A stretch of 64,000 nt of DNA, taken from NCBI RefSeq assembly GCF_007855645.1, contig NZ_CP042264.1:124001-188000 (forward strand), written 5' to 3'. Shown piece by piece: positions 27,287 to 37,400 of the stretch. The stretch is from Qingshengfaniella alkalisoli (lineage in GTDB: Bacteria; Pseudomonadota; Alphaproteobacteria; Rhodobacterales; Rhodobacteraceae). Made by a program: the position numbers and the translations under genes. Each line of letters starts with the position of its first letter. Within the stretch, counting starts at the first letter, position 1. The notes below the pieces were generated by a model that saw nothing but the letters and a program-made list of their open reading frames with translations, made no database searches and was not told the DNA's origin.

Positions 27287-27595
27287 GTTGTAATTTGTCT
27301 CTTCACTGACCCTGCCAAGAACCAGCGTGAAATGCGATGGTAAGAAGCTCTTCCTCGATAACGCTGACCTTGCCGTTCTAGTCTGCCCCTACGTTCACGT
27401 CCCCGTCCGTTTGAAGGGGAAAGGTCAAAATAAAATCGGCTGATACAACAACGGCCGCCGGTGCATTCATTGAAATTGCAGCGTGCCAACCGGCGCTTCA
27501 TAGCGAGTTGGCTCCGGAGATCGTGTTTTACCCATGTAACTGGAGCTTTCTCCGGCGGGCTCTGCGCTGCGCAAAGGGGATAGCATGTTGCCGGG
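27287..27595 (-). other. 309-bp gap, no gene seen
   Basis: Separates the two-component genes from the exported-protein set; it probably carries the promoter of the latter. No clear motif was found. Confidence 0.5.
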
Positions 27596-28045
27596 TTAGT
27601 CCGATCTTATCATCATCGCTCCCGCAAGGATCAGCGCAACCAGATCGGCCTGTCGATTCGTGCCGGTTTTCTGAAACAGGTTGCGCATATGGAACGCAAT
27701 GGTGGTCTGCGACACGCCAAGATCCTTCGCGACATCGACCGTGCGGGCGCCGTTTGCCAGAGCCCCCGCAACACGTGCCTCGGCCGGGGTCAATCCGAAC
27801 AGTTCCATCAGCAGCGTTTGCGGCGCAGGACCGCGACGTTCCGGGGTAGAGAGGAACAATGCCAGGGCCGGCGCACATGACTGATCTGACTTTCGTGTTG
27901 GCAGCGCGCAGGCCAGCGCCGATACCGTGCCGGCGTCCATCGAACGATGCAGCGAGATGCCGGCCACTTTTTCTTCGCCGGCCCTTGCCGCCTCGAGCGT
28001 CTCGGAGATGAAGTTTCGAAATGTGGGGCCCGATATCGGATCCAA
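27596..28045 (-). CDS. LuxR-type HTH output part of the frameshifted response regulator
   Basis: 149 codons. LTPAEARVAGALANGARTVD, then VSQTTIAFHMRNLFQKTG, is a GerE/LuxR HTH. The frame is the continuation of the response regulator read one base out of phase after a G7 run (28054-28060): with eight Gs the text would read SKGGVEALDPISG into this ORF. It has no ribosome binding site of its own that I can see. Confidence 0.65.
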   Translation of the reverse strand: MDPISGPTFRNFISETLEAARAGEEKVAGISLHRSMDAGTVSALACALPTRKSDQSCAPALALFLSTPERRGPAPQTLLMELFGLTPAEARVAGALANGARTVDVAKDLGVSQTTIAFHMRNLFQKTGTNRQADLVALILAGAMMIRSD

Positions 28046-28650
28046 TGCTTCGACCCCCCCTTACTCTGGATACGGATACAGTCGTCCGACGCAGCCATTT
28101 CATGGGCGGCACTGTTGACATGGAGCACCCGCCCCGCCCCATCCAGAAGCACGACTCCCACCGCGACAAGGTCCAACGCCTTTTCGACCCCTCGCTCAGA
28201 CAGTCCGGCAAGAGCGTCCTGCAGGGCCGTCAACTCGTCATTATGGTGTTTGCGGATGCGCTCGACCTGACGCAGGCGGGCCTCGACCGTGGCCAGCATC
28301 AGGTCGTAATCGACGGGCTTGACCAGATAGTCGTCGGCCCCAAGCATCTTTCCCTCGACGATCGCCTTCGGCTCGGACAAGGCGGTGAGAAAGACAAAGG
28401 GAATAGCGGCCAATTCAGGACGCTGCCGGCGCAACGACCGGAGTACACCGTAGCCATCCAGACCGGGCATCGAGATATCGCATAGAAACAGATCGGGAGT
28501 GGCACGCACAAGCAGGTCCAGCGCCGCATCGCCATTGGCGGCCTCCATGGTGCGGTAACCCGATTCCTGCAACTCCTCGACGATGTCCCGGCGCAGGGCA
28601 TCTTCATCTTCGATAACGAAGATCAGGGCGGGGCCGGTCGTGCGTGTCAT
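27808..28650 (-). CDS. Response regulator receiver protein (present frame lacks its output domain)
   Basis: Receiver domain at residues 8-120 with phospho-acceptor Asp58 (LCDISMPGLDGYG), the acidic pocket in VIEDED and the Lys in VKPVD. A short PAS-like linker follows (residues about 155-195). After QSKGG the frame continues as non-homologous, basic sequence; this is the effect of a frameshift at the G7 tract, since the natural downstream HTH lies in the next frame. The start overlaps the histidine kinase stop by 4 nt. The restored gene would be about 1,055 bp. Confidence 0.78.
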   Translation of the reverse strand: MTRTTGPALIFVIEDEDALRRDIVEELQESGYRTMEAANGDAALDLLVRATPDLFLCDISMPGLDGYGVLRSLRRQRPELAAIPFVFLTALSEPKAIVEGKMLGADDYLVKPVDYDLMLATVEARLRQVERIRKHHNDELTALQDALAGLSERGVEKALDLVAVGVVLLDGAGRVLHVNSAAHEMAASDDCIRIQSKGGSKHWIRYRAPHFETSSPRRSRRQGPAKKKWPASRCIVRWTPARYRRWPARCQHESQISHVRRPWHCSSLPRNVAVLRRKRC

Positions 28651-30419
28651 GCCGGAACCGCGTCGAATCGCGGCAGAATCATGCGAAAGGTCACACCTTC
28701 CCTGCCCGGCTGCAGGATAACCTCACCGCCCTGCATCCGCGCCAGCGTACGCGCCATGAACAAGCCGATCCCGGTGCCTGCAGTTCCCATGCTGTTTGTA
28801 CCACGGTAATTACGGTCGAATATCCGTTCCCGTTCTGCTTCGGGAATCGGATTGCCCGTGTTGTGAACATCGCAGAACACGTTCTGCACATCGTCATGCA
28901 AGTATATCGAAACCGGCGTTTCCGGAGGCGCATATTTGTGCGCATTCGACAACAGGTTTTCCAGTATCTGCTCGACATGAGCCGGATCGCAGAAAACGAC
29001 ATCGCTATCTTGTGATGCTCGCCTAACATGGATCGCTCGCTCTGGTGCGGCTTCGCGTCGACGAGTGCAAACCGTCCGAACGATCTCTTCCAGCGCGCAT
29101 CGCACCCGCTGCGCGCCAAGCTGACCCGCATCCAGCCGCGCGGCATCCAACGTGCTGTCGACCAGCCGTGTCAATCCGGCGATGGCGTTGCGGGCGCGGT
29201 CGGCGCGTTCCACGATCTCGCCCGGTTCCGCGCGGGCCCCCCGCCGGATCAACCGTTGCAGAGCCGAGTCCGCCACGGCAAGCGGCGTGCGGAACTGGTG
29301 CGACACCATCGCTGCGAAATTTCGGTAGAGATCGGCGGCCGATCGTTCGCGCCGCAGGGCATCGTCCAAGTCGCGGGTACGCTCAGCCACCAGGTCCTCA
29401 AGGCGGTCCCGGTCCTCGGCTTCCCGTTGCTGTGCGGCATGACGGTCCGTCGCATCATGCAGGAACAGGATCGCACCAATCACTTCACCCTCATTGCGCA
29501 TCGGGAAAAATCTCAGATCCACGTATCGCGGTTCTGCATCTTTCTCACCAAACAGTGGCTGCAGAGCAAGTTGCCAAGTATCTCCATCAAGTGCGCGCGC
29601 TACGCCAGTTCGCAATGGCGCAAGATCGAAGAAGCCGGCAATCTCAATCAACGGGCGGCCTACTACCTGTTCCGCCGACTTCCCAATCAGACCCACCATC
29701 GCCTTGTTCCACAGCGTGCAAAGGCCGACACGGTCCACCGCCAGAATGCCCTCGCCGCTGGATGAAATGAGCAGTGTTGAAAAATCCTGAGAACGCCGCA
29801 GCATCATGTTGCGTTGGCGCGACTGGCGAAGCGCGCCGCCCAGAATTGCTGCAAGAATCCCACCTGCCACCATGATTCCGACCAGGAAGACAGTGATCTG
29901 GCGCAATTGTGCGCGATGAGTTTCCAGCCGGCCACCCAGATCGTTCCAATCCGCGATCATCGCCTTGTTGGCCGCGCGTCCGAAAAGACGGGGCACGGGC
30001 TCCAGCGCCGCGCGCAGGCGTACGCCGTCGCCCGGCGAAAACCCGGCAATGATCGGCGCCACGGCGTTCAGGGACGCGGCGATTTGTTCGAGCTCGTCAT
30101 CATATCCAATCTCTTCGACGAAGCGGCGCTGCGGCCCGTCATTCAGCATCGCGACCCGCCCCTTCAGGATATCGAAACGCAGGGCCAGATCGTCTGTATC
30201 GGCTTCACCCAGATCGATGAGCGCCGCCGTTTCCGCGAGACGACGCGCGGCGACCTCGCTCTGGTGCAAGACCCAGAGCATGTTTTCTTCCGCCTCGACC
30301 CGCATGGCGTTCTCGATCTCGATCATGCGGACCAGCGAGAACGCCAGCAGCACTGCGAAGACGACGACAGCCACCAGCGGCAGAAGCAAACCAAAGGCCA
30401 GATTGCGAAACCGGATCAT
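28647..30419 (-). CDS. Membrane sensor histidine kinase
   Basis: 590 residues. Two membrane helices (about 8-30 and 175-196) flank a periplasmic region. They are followed by a PAS domain (about 213-330; STLLISSSGEGILAVDR), a HisKA dimerisation domain with phospho-acceptor His374 in SHQFRTPLA, and a HATPase_c domain with N, G1 and G2 boxes (ENLLSNAHKY, DVHNTGNPI, GTGIGLFMA). It overlaps the response regulator gene by 4 nt at its 3' end and the upstream periplasmic gene by 4 nt at its 5' end, so the three form one operon. Confidence 0.92.
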   Translation of the reverse strand: MIRFRNLAFGLLLPLVAVVVFAVLLAFSLVRMIEIENAMRVEAEENMLWVLHQSEVAARRLAETAALIDLGEADTDDLALRFDILKGRVAMLNDGPQRRFVEEIGYDDELEQIAASLNAVAPIIAGFSPGDGVRLRAALEPVPRLFGRAANKAMIADWNDLGGRLETHRAQLRQITVFLVGIMVAGGILAAILGGALRQSRQRNMMLRRSQDFSTLLISSSGEGILAVDRVGLCTLWNKAMVGLIGKSAEQVVGRPLIEIAGFFDLAPLRTGVARALDGDTWQLALQPLFGEKDAEPRYVDLRFFPMRNEGEVIGAILFLHDATDRHAAQQREAEDRDRLEDLVAERTRDLDDALRRERSAADLYRNFAAMVSHQFRTPLAVADSALQRLIRRGARAEPGEIVERADRARNAIAGLTRLVDSTLDAARLDAGQLGAQRVRCALEEIVRTVCTRRREAAPERAIHVRRASQDSDVVFCDPAHVEQILENLLSNAHKYAPPETPVSIYLHDDVQNVFCDVHNTGNPIPEAERERIFDRNYRGTNSMGTAGTGIGLFMARTLARMQGGEVILQPGREGVTFRMILPRFDAVPA

Positions 30420-30892
30420 TGCACCTCGAGATGGGAAAGCTGCCAGACCCAGCGGTAATCATAACGGATGTCCTGCAACACCTCGTAGTCATCCCGCGGA
30501 TAGACGATCCAGAGCGGTCCCTTGTCATTGCGGGGCAGAGGCTCGCCATCCATTCCGTAAGCCACGATGACCTCGAAATCGTAGAAATCCGCCATCGGGA
30601 TCTCCACGACATAATCGTTCAGCGCGGTGGCGATGACCAACTCGCCCTTTGCGTCCAACCGCTCGAGAAGATCGCGCACCAGGAATCCGGTGAAACTGTG
30701 CGTGCCGTCGGTGACGACTGTAGATGTCTCCAGTGTGACCTGCGGTAATGCGTCCAGTGTCTGACGGTCCAGTTCCACCGCGCTACCAGTGATCTCGCCC
30801 GTCACCTGCAAAATGACCTTGTCCATCCCGGCCTGTGCGGCCGCGCCCATCAGCATCAGCGCGCCTGCCGCAGCACCTGTTCGTGTCCGCAT
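30416..30892 (-). CDS. Exported molybdopterin-oxidoreductase-like small protein
   Basis: 158 residues from ATG 30892 (GGAGCGAGAA precedes it; the frame is open to 30946). A signal peptide (GAAAGALMLMGAAAQA) is followed by a truncated sulfite-oxidase-like fold: LQVTGEITGSAVELD, LETSTVVTDGTHSFTGF, LVIATALNDYVVEIP and PLWIVYPRDDY are the conserved strands of that fold, but no molybdenum ligand Cys is present. It may bind a ligand in the periplasm and signal through the adjacent kinase, which is inference. It overlaps the kinase gene by 4 nt. Confidence 0.8.
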   Translation of the reverse strand: MRTRTGAAAGALMLMGAAAQAGMDKVILQVTGEITGSAVELDRQTLDALPQVTLETSTVVTDGTHSFTGFLVRDLLERLDAKGELVIATALNDYVVEIPMADFYDFEVIVAYGMDGEPLPRNDKGPLWIVYPRDDYEVLQDIRYDYRWVWQLSHLEVQ

Positions 30893-31267
30893 TTCTCGCT
30901 CCAGTTGTTTTCGTTCCACTTCACCAGTACCCGGACCTTTGCGCAAACTCTTTATCTTGCAACTAATTGCAGCACCCCCTCTGAACGAACGGGGCGTCGT
31001 TGGTCTCGTTATGCGATCTTCCGGCCCAAAGTCCGAGATTGGCGAAGTAATCTTGTAATCGGAGTAAATAATGCCTCAGTTTCCCAACTCCGCTTTCGGT
31101 CCAAGCAATTTCGGCTTCGGCCTTCCGACGGGATGCGGCGCGTCTGATTATCGGACCAAGAGATTAAACGACATATACAACTGGTGATCCGTCATGGCCT
31201 TGGGCGAACGGGCAACGCGCATCCTGTCCCGAAACCAACTGAGATTTAAAAAAAGGAAAAAATTGAT
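30893..31267. other. 375-bp divergent intergenic region
   Basis: Holds the promoters of the two-component operon (minus strand) and of the membrane-protein gene (plus strand). The latter has a good ribosome binding site in the purine run AAAAAAAGGAAAAAA shortly before ATG 31268. No certain operator was found. Confidence 0.5.
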
Positions 31268-32266
31268 ATGTGGGATTTCAGCCTTGGCGGCGCATTGGGA
31301 ATGATGGTGCGCACATCCCCCTTCATTCTCCTGCGCATGGCCGTCTATTTCGGGATTACGCTCGGATACATCCTTGTCACCGGCGCCGGCGCCGGGGTGG
31401 GGTATGGCATCGGCGGATTTGGTGATGAGGGAGTCCGGGCCAGCACCACGATGTGGGGAGGTTTTGTAGGGTTCGGCATCTTCGGCGCGGTCATGTATTG
31501 GGCACGCGAATACATCCTCTACATCGTCAAGGCCGGTCATATCGCGGTTCTGATCCAACTGATCGACGGGAAACCGATGCCGGAAGGGCGCGGCCAGGTC
31601 GCGCATGCCACGACCGTAGTCAAGGAGCGCTTCCCTCAGGCCAGCGTACTGTTCGCGATCGATCAGTTGATCAAGGGAGTCATCAAGGCGATTACCGGTC
31701 TGGTGCGGGGCATTCTGACCATTCTGCCGATACCGGGCGTGCAGCAGCTTACGCGCATCCTGTCGGCCTTTCTGCGCGTCGCGGTCGGCTTCGTGGACGA
31801 GGTGATCCTTGCCTATGCGATCCGTACCAACTCCACCAACGCATGGATGTCGGCCAAGGAGGCGCTGGTGCTTTATGGGCAGAATTACAAAGTGATGCTG
31901 AAAAACGCCGCATGGCTGGCGATCATCGTCTACGGGCTCGGCTTCCTGGTGTTCCTGGTCATGCTCGCCCCGGCGGCGCTTGTCGTCTACATGATGCCGG
32001 GCACTTGGGCTGCTGGCAGCGTCATTTTTGCCTTGCTGTTCGCATGGAGCGTCAAGGCCGCGCTGCTGGAACCCTTCGCCATCGCCTGCATGATGCAGGT
32101 CTATTTCAAGACGATCGAAGGCCAGACACCCAATTCGGAATGGGAGGCCAAGCTGGAGCAAATGTCGAAGAAATTCCGCAAGCTGAAGGAAAAAGCCCTC
32201 GGGGCTGCCGACGCGACGCCAGCCGATAGCGATATCTATGCATGTAACCCGGGGTCGCGTGCTTGA
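31268..32266 (+). CDS. Multi-pass membrane protein of unknown function
   Basis: 332 residues with five or more hydrophobic segments, including long Gly-rich ones (YILVTGAGAGVGYGIGGFG). Paired membrane stretches around residues 215-270 lie before a charged C-terminal tail (LEQMSKKFRKLKEKAL). ATG 31268 is preceded by AAAGGAAAAA. I do not recognise a family name. The last dozen residues (DSDIYACNPGSRA) look unlike the rest, so the natural end may have been altered by the decay downstream. Confidence 0.78.
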   Translation: MWDFSLGGALGMMVRTSPFILLRMAVYFGITLGYILVTGAGAGVGYGIGGFGDEGVRASTTMWGGFVGFGIFGAVMYWAREYILYIVKAGHIAVLIQLIDGKPMPEGRGQVAHATTVVKERFPQASVLFAIDQLIKGVIKAITGLVRGILTILPIPGVQQLTRILSAFLRVAVGFVDEVILAYAIRTNSTNAWMSAKEALVLYGQNYKVMLKNAAWLAIIVYGLGFLVFLVMLAPAALVVYMMPGTWAAGSVIFALLFAWSVKAALLEPFAIACMMQVYFKTIEGQTPNSEWEAKLEQMSKKFRKLKEKALGAADATPADSDIYACNPGSRA

Positions 32267-32589
32267 GACCGCAGACAATAGGGTTCAGACCTCTGGAGAA
32301 TTTCTTGCCGACATCCGCCAGGCGGCACATGCACGTAGTCGAGTGCCAGCGCCAGCCCGAACAACCCACCGTGTGCCGAACCGTTCCTCCAGGAGACGCG
32401 CGCAGGTGTCGTGTGCGCGCAAAGCGGGCGAGTTTCTCCTGCTTCATATCCGGCGATTTCTTGGAGAGTGGTCCGAAAAACTTCTCAGGCTCGCCTCGTT
32501 CGTGCGCCTGTTCGGGCTGAGCGTCGTAGAAGGGTCTGCCCCTCGATCAAGGCGCTTAAAGTGCATCCACGTTCGTCCTCTATCGTGAT
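32267..32589. other. About 320 bp without a recognisable gene
   Basis: Several short open frames on both strands, none with family features. The boundary with the universal stress protein remnant is vague. Confidence 0.4.
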
Positions 32590-32943
32590 GATCGCAACCG
32601 TCGTCACCGTGGTCTACACGCACAACCTCGTTATCGAGCGTATGTCGACCAGCCCCGTTTTTTCTGATCTTGATGTCGGCGTGCCGAGTGTGGCGCAAGA
32701 CACGACTCATACCCAGAAAGTTGCTGATGAAGCGGTTGCGAAGCTCGATGCGACCAAGACACGGCATCTTCGCGCATCGCGACAGGTGAGCCCGAAGACG
32801 CCCTGAACAAGCTGGTATCTGAAGAGGGGTTCGACCTTCTGGTGATGGGCGCCTATGGCCACAGCAGGATCAGAAGCCTCATTATCGGGTCCACGACCAC
32901 AGCGATGATCCAGTCGGTGTAAATCCCGGTGCTGCTATTCAGG
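32590..32943 (+). pseudogene. Universal stress protein remnant
   Basis: The 3' part in one frame reads EDALNKLVSEEGFDLLVMGAYGHSRIRSLIIGS in substance, the ATP-binding GxxGHSR segment of UspA proteins, and then meets TAA at 32920-32922 before IPVLLFR. The 5' part (up to about 32787) is in another frame (ERMSTSPVFSDLDVGVPSV, then VADEAVAKL). So there is at least one frameshift and one stop codon, and the N-terminal start of the domain is not recognisable. Non-functional. Confidence 0.75.
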
Positions 32944-32978
32944 GTAAACGGGTCAGAGTTTTCCATGGAAAGTCCATA

Positions 32979-33953
32979 TCAAGGCCAGAGGATCCAGATG
33001 TAGGCTGCATATCCGGTGACAAGGATTGCCCCCTCACGTCGCGCGATACGCAGACCTGTCGCCGCGAAGAGCACGAGAAGCGCCGAAACAGCCACCATCA
33101 CTGGCGCGTCGAACACAACAATCTCCTGCGGGACACGCGAGGGAGCGATCAGGGCAGTCGTCCCGCCTATCCCGAGGATATTATAGATGTTGGACCCCAC
33201 GACGTTGCCGAACGCAACATCCCCCTGTCTTTTCAGCGCGGCAATGATCGAGGTCACGAGTTCCGGCATGGAGGTCCCGACAGCCACGATCGTCAGGCCG
33301 ATGACAGTCTCCGAGACCCCGAAGCCACGTGCCAGCGCCACGGCACCGCTGACGAGGAAGAAGCCGCCCACCACGACAAGAACCAGCCCGACAAGGGCAA
33401 TGAGCAAGGGAACCAGAAGGCGCCGACCCGCATGTGGCGGCGCAATTCCCGGGTCGGCCTCTGCCAGGGCGAGGCTTTTGTCGTGAAGGGCCCCGCCATC
33501 CGCAGCCGACTTCTCCTGCCGGATCACGAACCATATATACCCGACCAGAAGTGCGACGAGCGCCGCGCCCGCAATCCGGCCCATCGGTATCACCCAGGTC
33601 AAACCTGCGAAACCAGCGGCGACCGCGAGCATCACCATGGCATCCCGACGAAGTGCCGAGCGCGCGACGACAACCGGACAGATCAGTGCAGCGACACCAG
33701 CAATCAGAAGGATGTTCGCGATGTTGGATCCCACAACGTTGCCGAAGGCAATCCCCGGGGAACCGTTCAGCCCGGCCTGGACCGAGGTCACGAGCTCGGG
33801 CATCGAGGTCCCGAAGCCGACAAGGGTCAAGCCGATCACCAGCGGCGAGATCCCGATACGCTCTGCCGCCTGCACGGCTCCGCGCACCAGCAGTTCCCCT
33901 CCTGCCACAAGCAAGATAAGCCCACACAGAAGCGGTAGCCAAGTTTCCATCAT
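32979..33953 (-). CDS. Calcium/sodium antiporter (CaCA family, YrbG-like)
   Basis: Inner-membrane cation exchanger with two inverted alpha-repeats: GFGTSMPELVTS with GNVVGSNIANILLI, and AVGTSMPELVTS with GNVVGSNIYNILGI. About ten helices, split by a hydrophilic loop near residues 140-175. The start is ATG 33953 or 33950 with GAGGAG upstream; the frame is open to 34178, but that part is basic and unrelated. 324 residues, normal length. Confidence 0.93.
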   Translation of the reverse strand: MMETWLPLLCGLILLVAGGELLVRGAVQAAERIGISPLVIGLTLVGFGTSMPELVTSVQAGLNGSPGIAFGNVVGSNIANILLIAGVAALICPVVVARSALRRDAMVMLAVAAGFAGLTWVIPMGRIAGAALVALLVGYIWFVIRQEKSAADGGALHDKSLALAEADPGIAPPHAGRRLLVPLLIALVGLVLVVVGGFFLVSGAVALARGFGVSETVIGLTIVAVGTSMPELVTSIIAALKRQGDVAFGNVVGSNIYNILGIGGTTALIAPSRVPQEIVVFDAPVMVAVSALLVLFAATGLRIARREGAILVTGYAAYIWILWP

Positions 33954-34457
33954 GATCGCCGCTCCTCGTTGCAAACTTCGACTTAACACAGGATAGTGGC
34001 AATCCTGATCCAGGGCGGCAAGTACAGCGCCCTGCATTATTTTATGCAGACCGGCGCGGCGGATATTCTGGTGCCATGCGTGTGCCGGCTTTTGATGCCG
34101 GCGCTGGCGCTCAGTCTTGGTGGACCTTTCGGAGGGGCGCGACGGCTTGGAAGCCTTCCTTGTTCGAATTATCAGCAACCCATAGAGAAACGGCTTCCCC
34201 TGTCTGATCGGCAGCTTCTTCTTGCCCGCGGCCCAAGAACTCTTGCGGTAATGCAGATTGACCCCCGAACAGTCGAATTTGGGGTCCCCGTGCTTGTGGG
34301 GGTGAACCGAATCTTCCCACTAGGCAGTTGATGGAAATTCCGGAAGCGCCTCGGGAATCCGACATCTGGGATGCTTGAGCCTACGCGTTCACGATCAATG
34401 TCGTCTTCCATTTCGACTGGCTGGGCGGCGAGAAACGCGACGCGTCGTCATCAGGGC
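33954..34457. other. About 500 bp gap between the antiporter and the giant gene
   Basis: Contains the antiporter promoter region and the 3' flank of the giant gene. Open frames here (for example 34111-34365, minus) show no family feature. No convincing terminator was found. Confidence 0.45.
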
Positions 34458-37400
34458 TCAGCGCATGGCTTCATCCCAATGCATCAGAGCGTTTGCGAGC
34501 TCGATCGAGGCGTTGGAGGATCGATTGAGTTCGGTATCGAGTTGCGCGGAAAAGCGCGCAGACCATCCGCCTGCGGCGGCCTCGTCGACGTCGGTGATCT
34601 CGCTTACGGATCCGGTCGGCAGATCGATGCGGAAGTTTTCTGTGACAGTGCCGTCGTCGCTGAGGACATGAACGGATATGTCCAGCACACCGGCACCGGC
34701 CGGGGGGTGACCAACCAGCATGCCGCCGCCCGAGACGCCAAGCCAGCCGGGCAAGGCACGGCCATCGCTCAATGTCACGCTATGCTCAAGCAAGCCTTCG
34801 CTGCCGGATGCACGCACCAGCACGTAAATGAAATTGTTCTCCATGACAGTATCTACGGTCACCAGCCGCGCGGCGGCCCCTTCGCTGGCCGAGACCCGAT
34901 CGAATCCGCCGAGTTTGAAATCCATGCCGCCGACAACGTCTTCGGGCTGTCCGTAGCCCTGCCAAGCCTCGGAGCGGCGCACAGCCCACAACACGATTCC
35001 GTCAGTATCCGAGGTCCAGGTGCCGTTGAGGCTGACGGCCTCGTTGACAGCGTCGATGATCAGGGCCGCTCCGCTCGTTCCGGTAACGTTGTTGACCGTG
35101 TTCAGCACGGCGCCATCGACCTGCAAGGGCACATATCCCGGGACAGGTGGGCCGGCGTCGTAGGGACCGTCGCGGTAATAGTCGGTCAGGACTTCTCGGT
35201 GGGTATCGTCGAGAGGTTCGACGACGACGGTGACGGTATAGGTCAAGGTGACGGTGCCATCGGTCACCGTGTAGGTGAAGTCGTCGGTGCCGGTGAAATC
35301 CGGGTCGGGCGTGTAGGTGAAACTGCCATCGGCATTGATCGTGACGGTGCCGTTTTCCGGCGGGGCGGCAGGCCCGCCATAGGTTAGCGGGTCGCCATCG
35401 GGATCGGTGAAGGGCGGCAGCTGGCCCTCGTGCGGGGTCTCTTCGTGCGTGGTCACCGTGATCGTGCCATCGCCGCCGTCGGGAACGGGCGGGTCGTTGA
35501 CCGGGTTCACGTCGATGTCGACCGTATAGGTCACGGTAACGGTGCCATCGGTCACCGTGTAAGTGAAGCTGTCGGGGCCATTGTAGTCCGGGTCTGGCAC
35601 ATATGTATAGCTACCGTCCGGATTGATGGTAACGGTCCCGTGTTCTGGTCGTATGGCAGGGCCACCATAGGAAATTTGATCCCCATCGGCATCGGTTGCA
35701 GGCGGCAACTGGCCGCTGACCGGTGTGTCTTCGTCAGTGGAGATCTCGGTATCGCGACCGATGGGTTCGTCGTTGACCGGGGTAACATCGACGGTGACCG
35801 TGACCGTCATCGTGCCGCCGTTGCCGTCATCGACCTCGACATCGAAGCTATCTTCACCATGAAAATCCGGGGCGGGCGTGTAGGTATAGGTGCCGTCGGG
35901 GTTCAACACGACGGTGCCGTTCCCGGGCGGATCAGCGATGGTGAAGGTCGGCGTATCATTGTCTGGGTCGTCAACCTCGATCGCGCCGTTTACCGGCGTA
36001 TCCTCTGGGGTGGTGACAGTGGCATCGGGAACTTCGGGGACGTCATTGACCGGGGTGACCACGATTACGGCGGTATCCGTGTCGGTCAGTGCCCCGCCCG
36101 CGCCGGTATTGCCGCGGTCGTTGGTGGTCATCGTCAGCACGACCGGATTATTCGAATCGGCGACCGGATGGTAGACTGGTGCCGAGGATCCGGCCAGCCA
36201 GGCATTGATGTTTGCGAGCGATCCGTTCAGCACGAGGCTGCCGGAGCCTGAACCGCTGACGCTCACACCGCCGCCGCCCGTTGCCGAAAGCTGGCCCCAA
36301 TCTACCGAAAGCGTCACGCGGATCGCCTGACCTGCCGCATCCGCGTCGGTCACAGACAGGCCCGTCAGCCGCAATGGCATATCCTCGGTGGCGGTGAAGC
36401 TGGTCGGCAGAGCGTTGACCGGCGGATCGTTCACGGGGCGCACGTCGATGGTAAAGGTGTTCGGCACCGGATCGGTATCGGTATCGTCGCTGACCGCAAA
36501 GGTGAAGGACGACAGCGCCACGCCGTTTGCATCCGGAGCGGGCGTGTAGAGCAGCTCCGCGATATCGCCCGCCGCGATCGTCTGCCCTGCGGCAATCGGC
36601 ACGCCCAGCAGGCTGAGGGTGCCGTTCGCGGGCAGCGAGGTGATGGTGACCGAGGTCAGTGCATCCTCGGGATCGACATCGGTGAATCCGAAATCGCCGA
36701 TGGCGAAGGCGTAGCTGGTATCCTCGTCGATGGTCACCGTCCGATCGGTCCCGTCAGGGGCGTCGTTGACCGGGGTGATCGTCAGGTTGACCGTGGCGGT
36801 GGCGATGCCGCCATTGCCGTCATCGACCTGGTAGGTGAAGCTGTCATTGCCGTGGTAATCGGCATCCGGCGTGTAGGTGAACGTGCCATCGGCGTTGAAC
36901 ACCAGATCACCATGGGCCGGGCCTGCGACAACCGAGGCGGCCAGATCGTCGCCATCGGGATCATTGTAGTCGCCCGACAGATCGCCCGACAGGGCCACGT
37001 CCTCGGCCGTGGTGAAGGCATTGTTCGCGGCCGTGGGTTCGGGGTTGATCACGGTCCATGTGAAGTCGCGCTCGATCACGCCGCCGTTGCCGTCATCCAC
37101 GGTGATGGTGACGGCATAGTCCGTGCGCCCGGTTGGTCCGGAGGCGTCATTCTCGATCGTGCCTGTGATCTCGCCCGTTGCGGCGTTGATCGACAGACCC
37201 GGGGGCAGATCGGTGGCGGCGAAGCTCAGCGGGTCGTTCTCCGGATCGCTGAAGGCATCGCCCGCCGGATAGGCGATGCTCGACGCATCCGTATCGGTAC
37301 GCGGCGGCAGGCCCGGTGCCTCGGGCGTGTCATTGGCACCCGTCACGGTGACGGTCAATATCGCCGTGTCGGTCCCGCCATTGCCGTCCGAGACCGTGTA

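Noticed and set aside
31148-32278. 376-codon minus-strand frame opposite the membrane protein gene
   Set aside because: The plus-strand frame has hydrophobic helices and a good ribosome binding site, while the opposite frame reads as a His/Asp/Gln-rich shadow.
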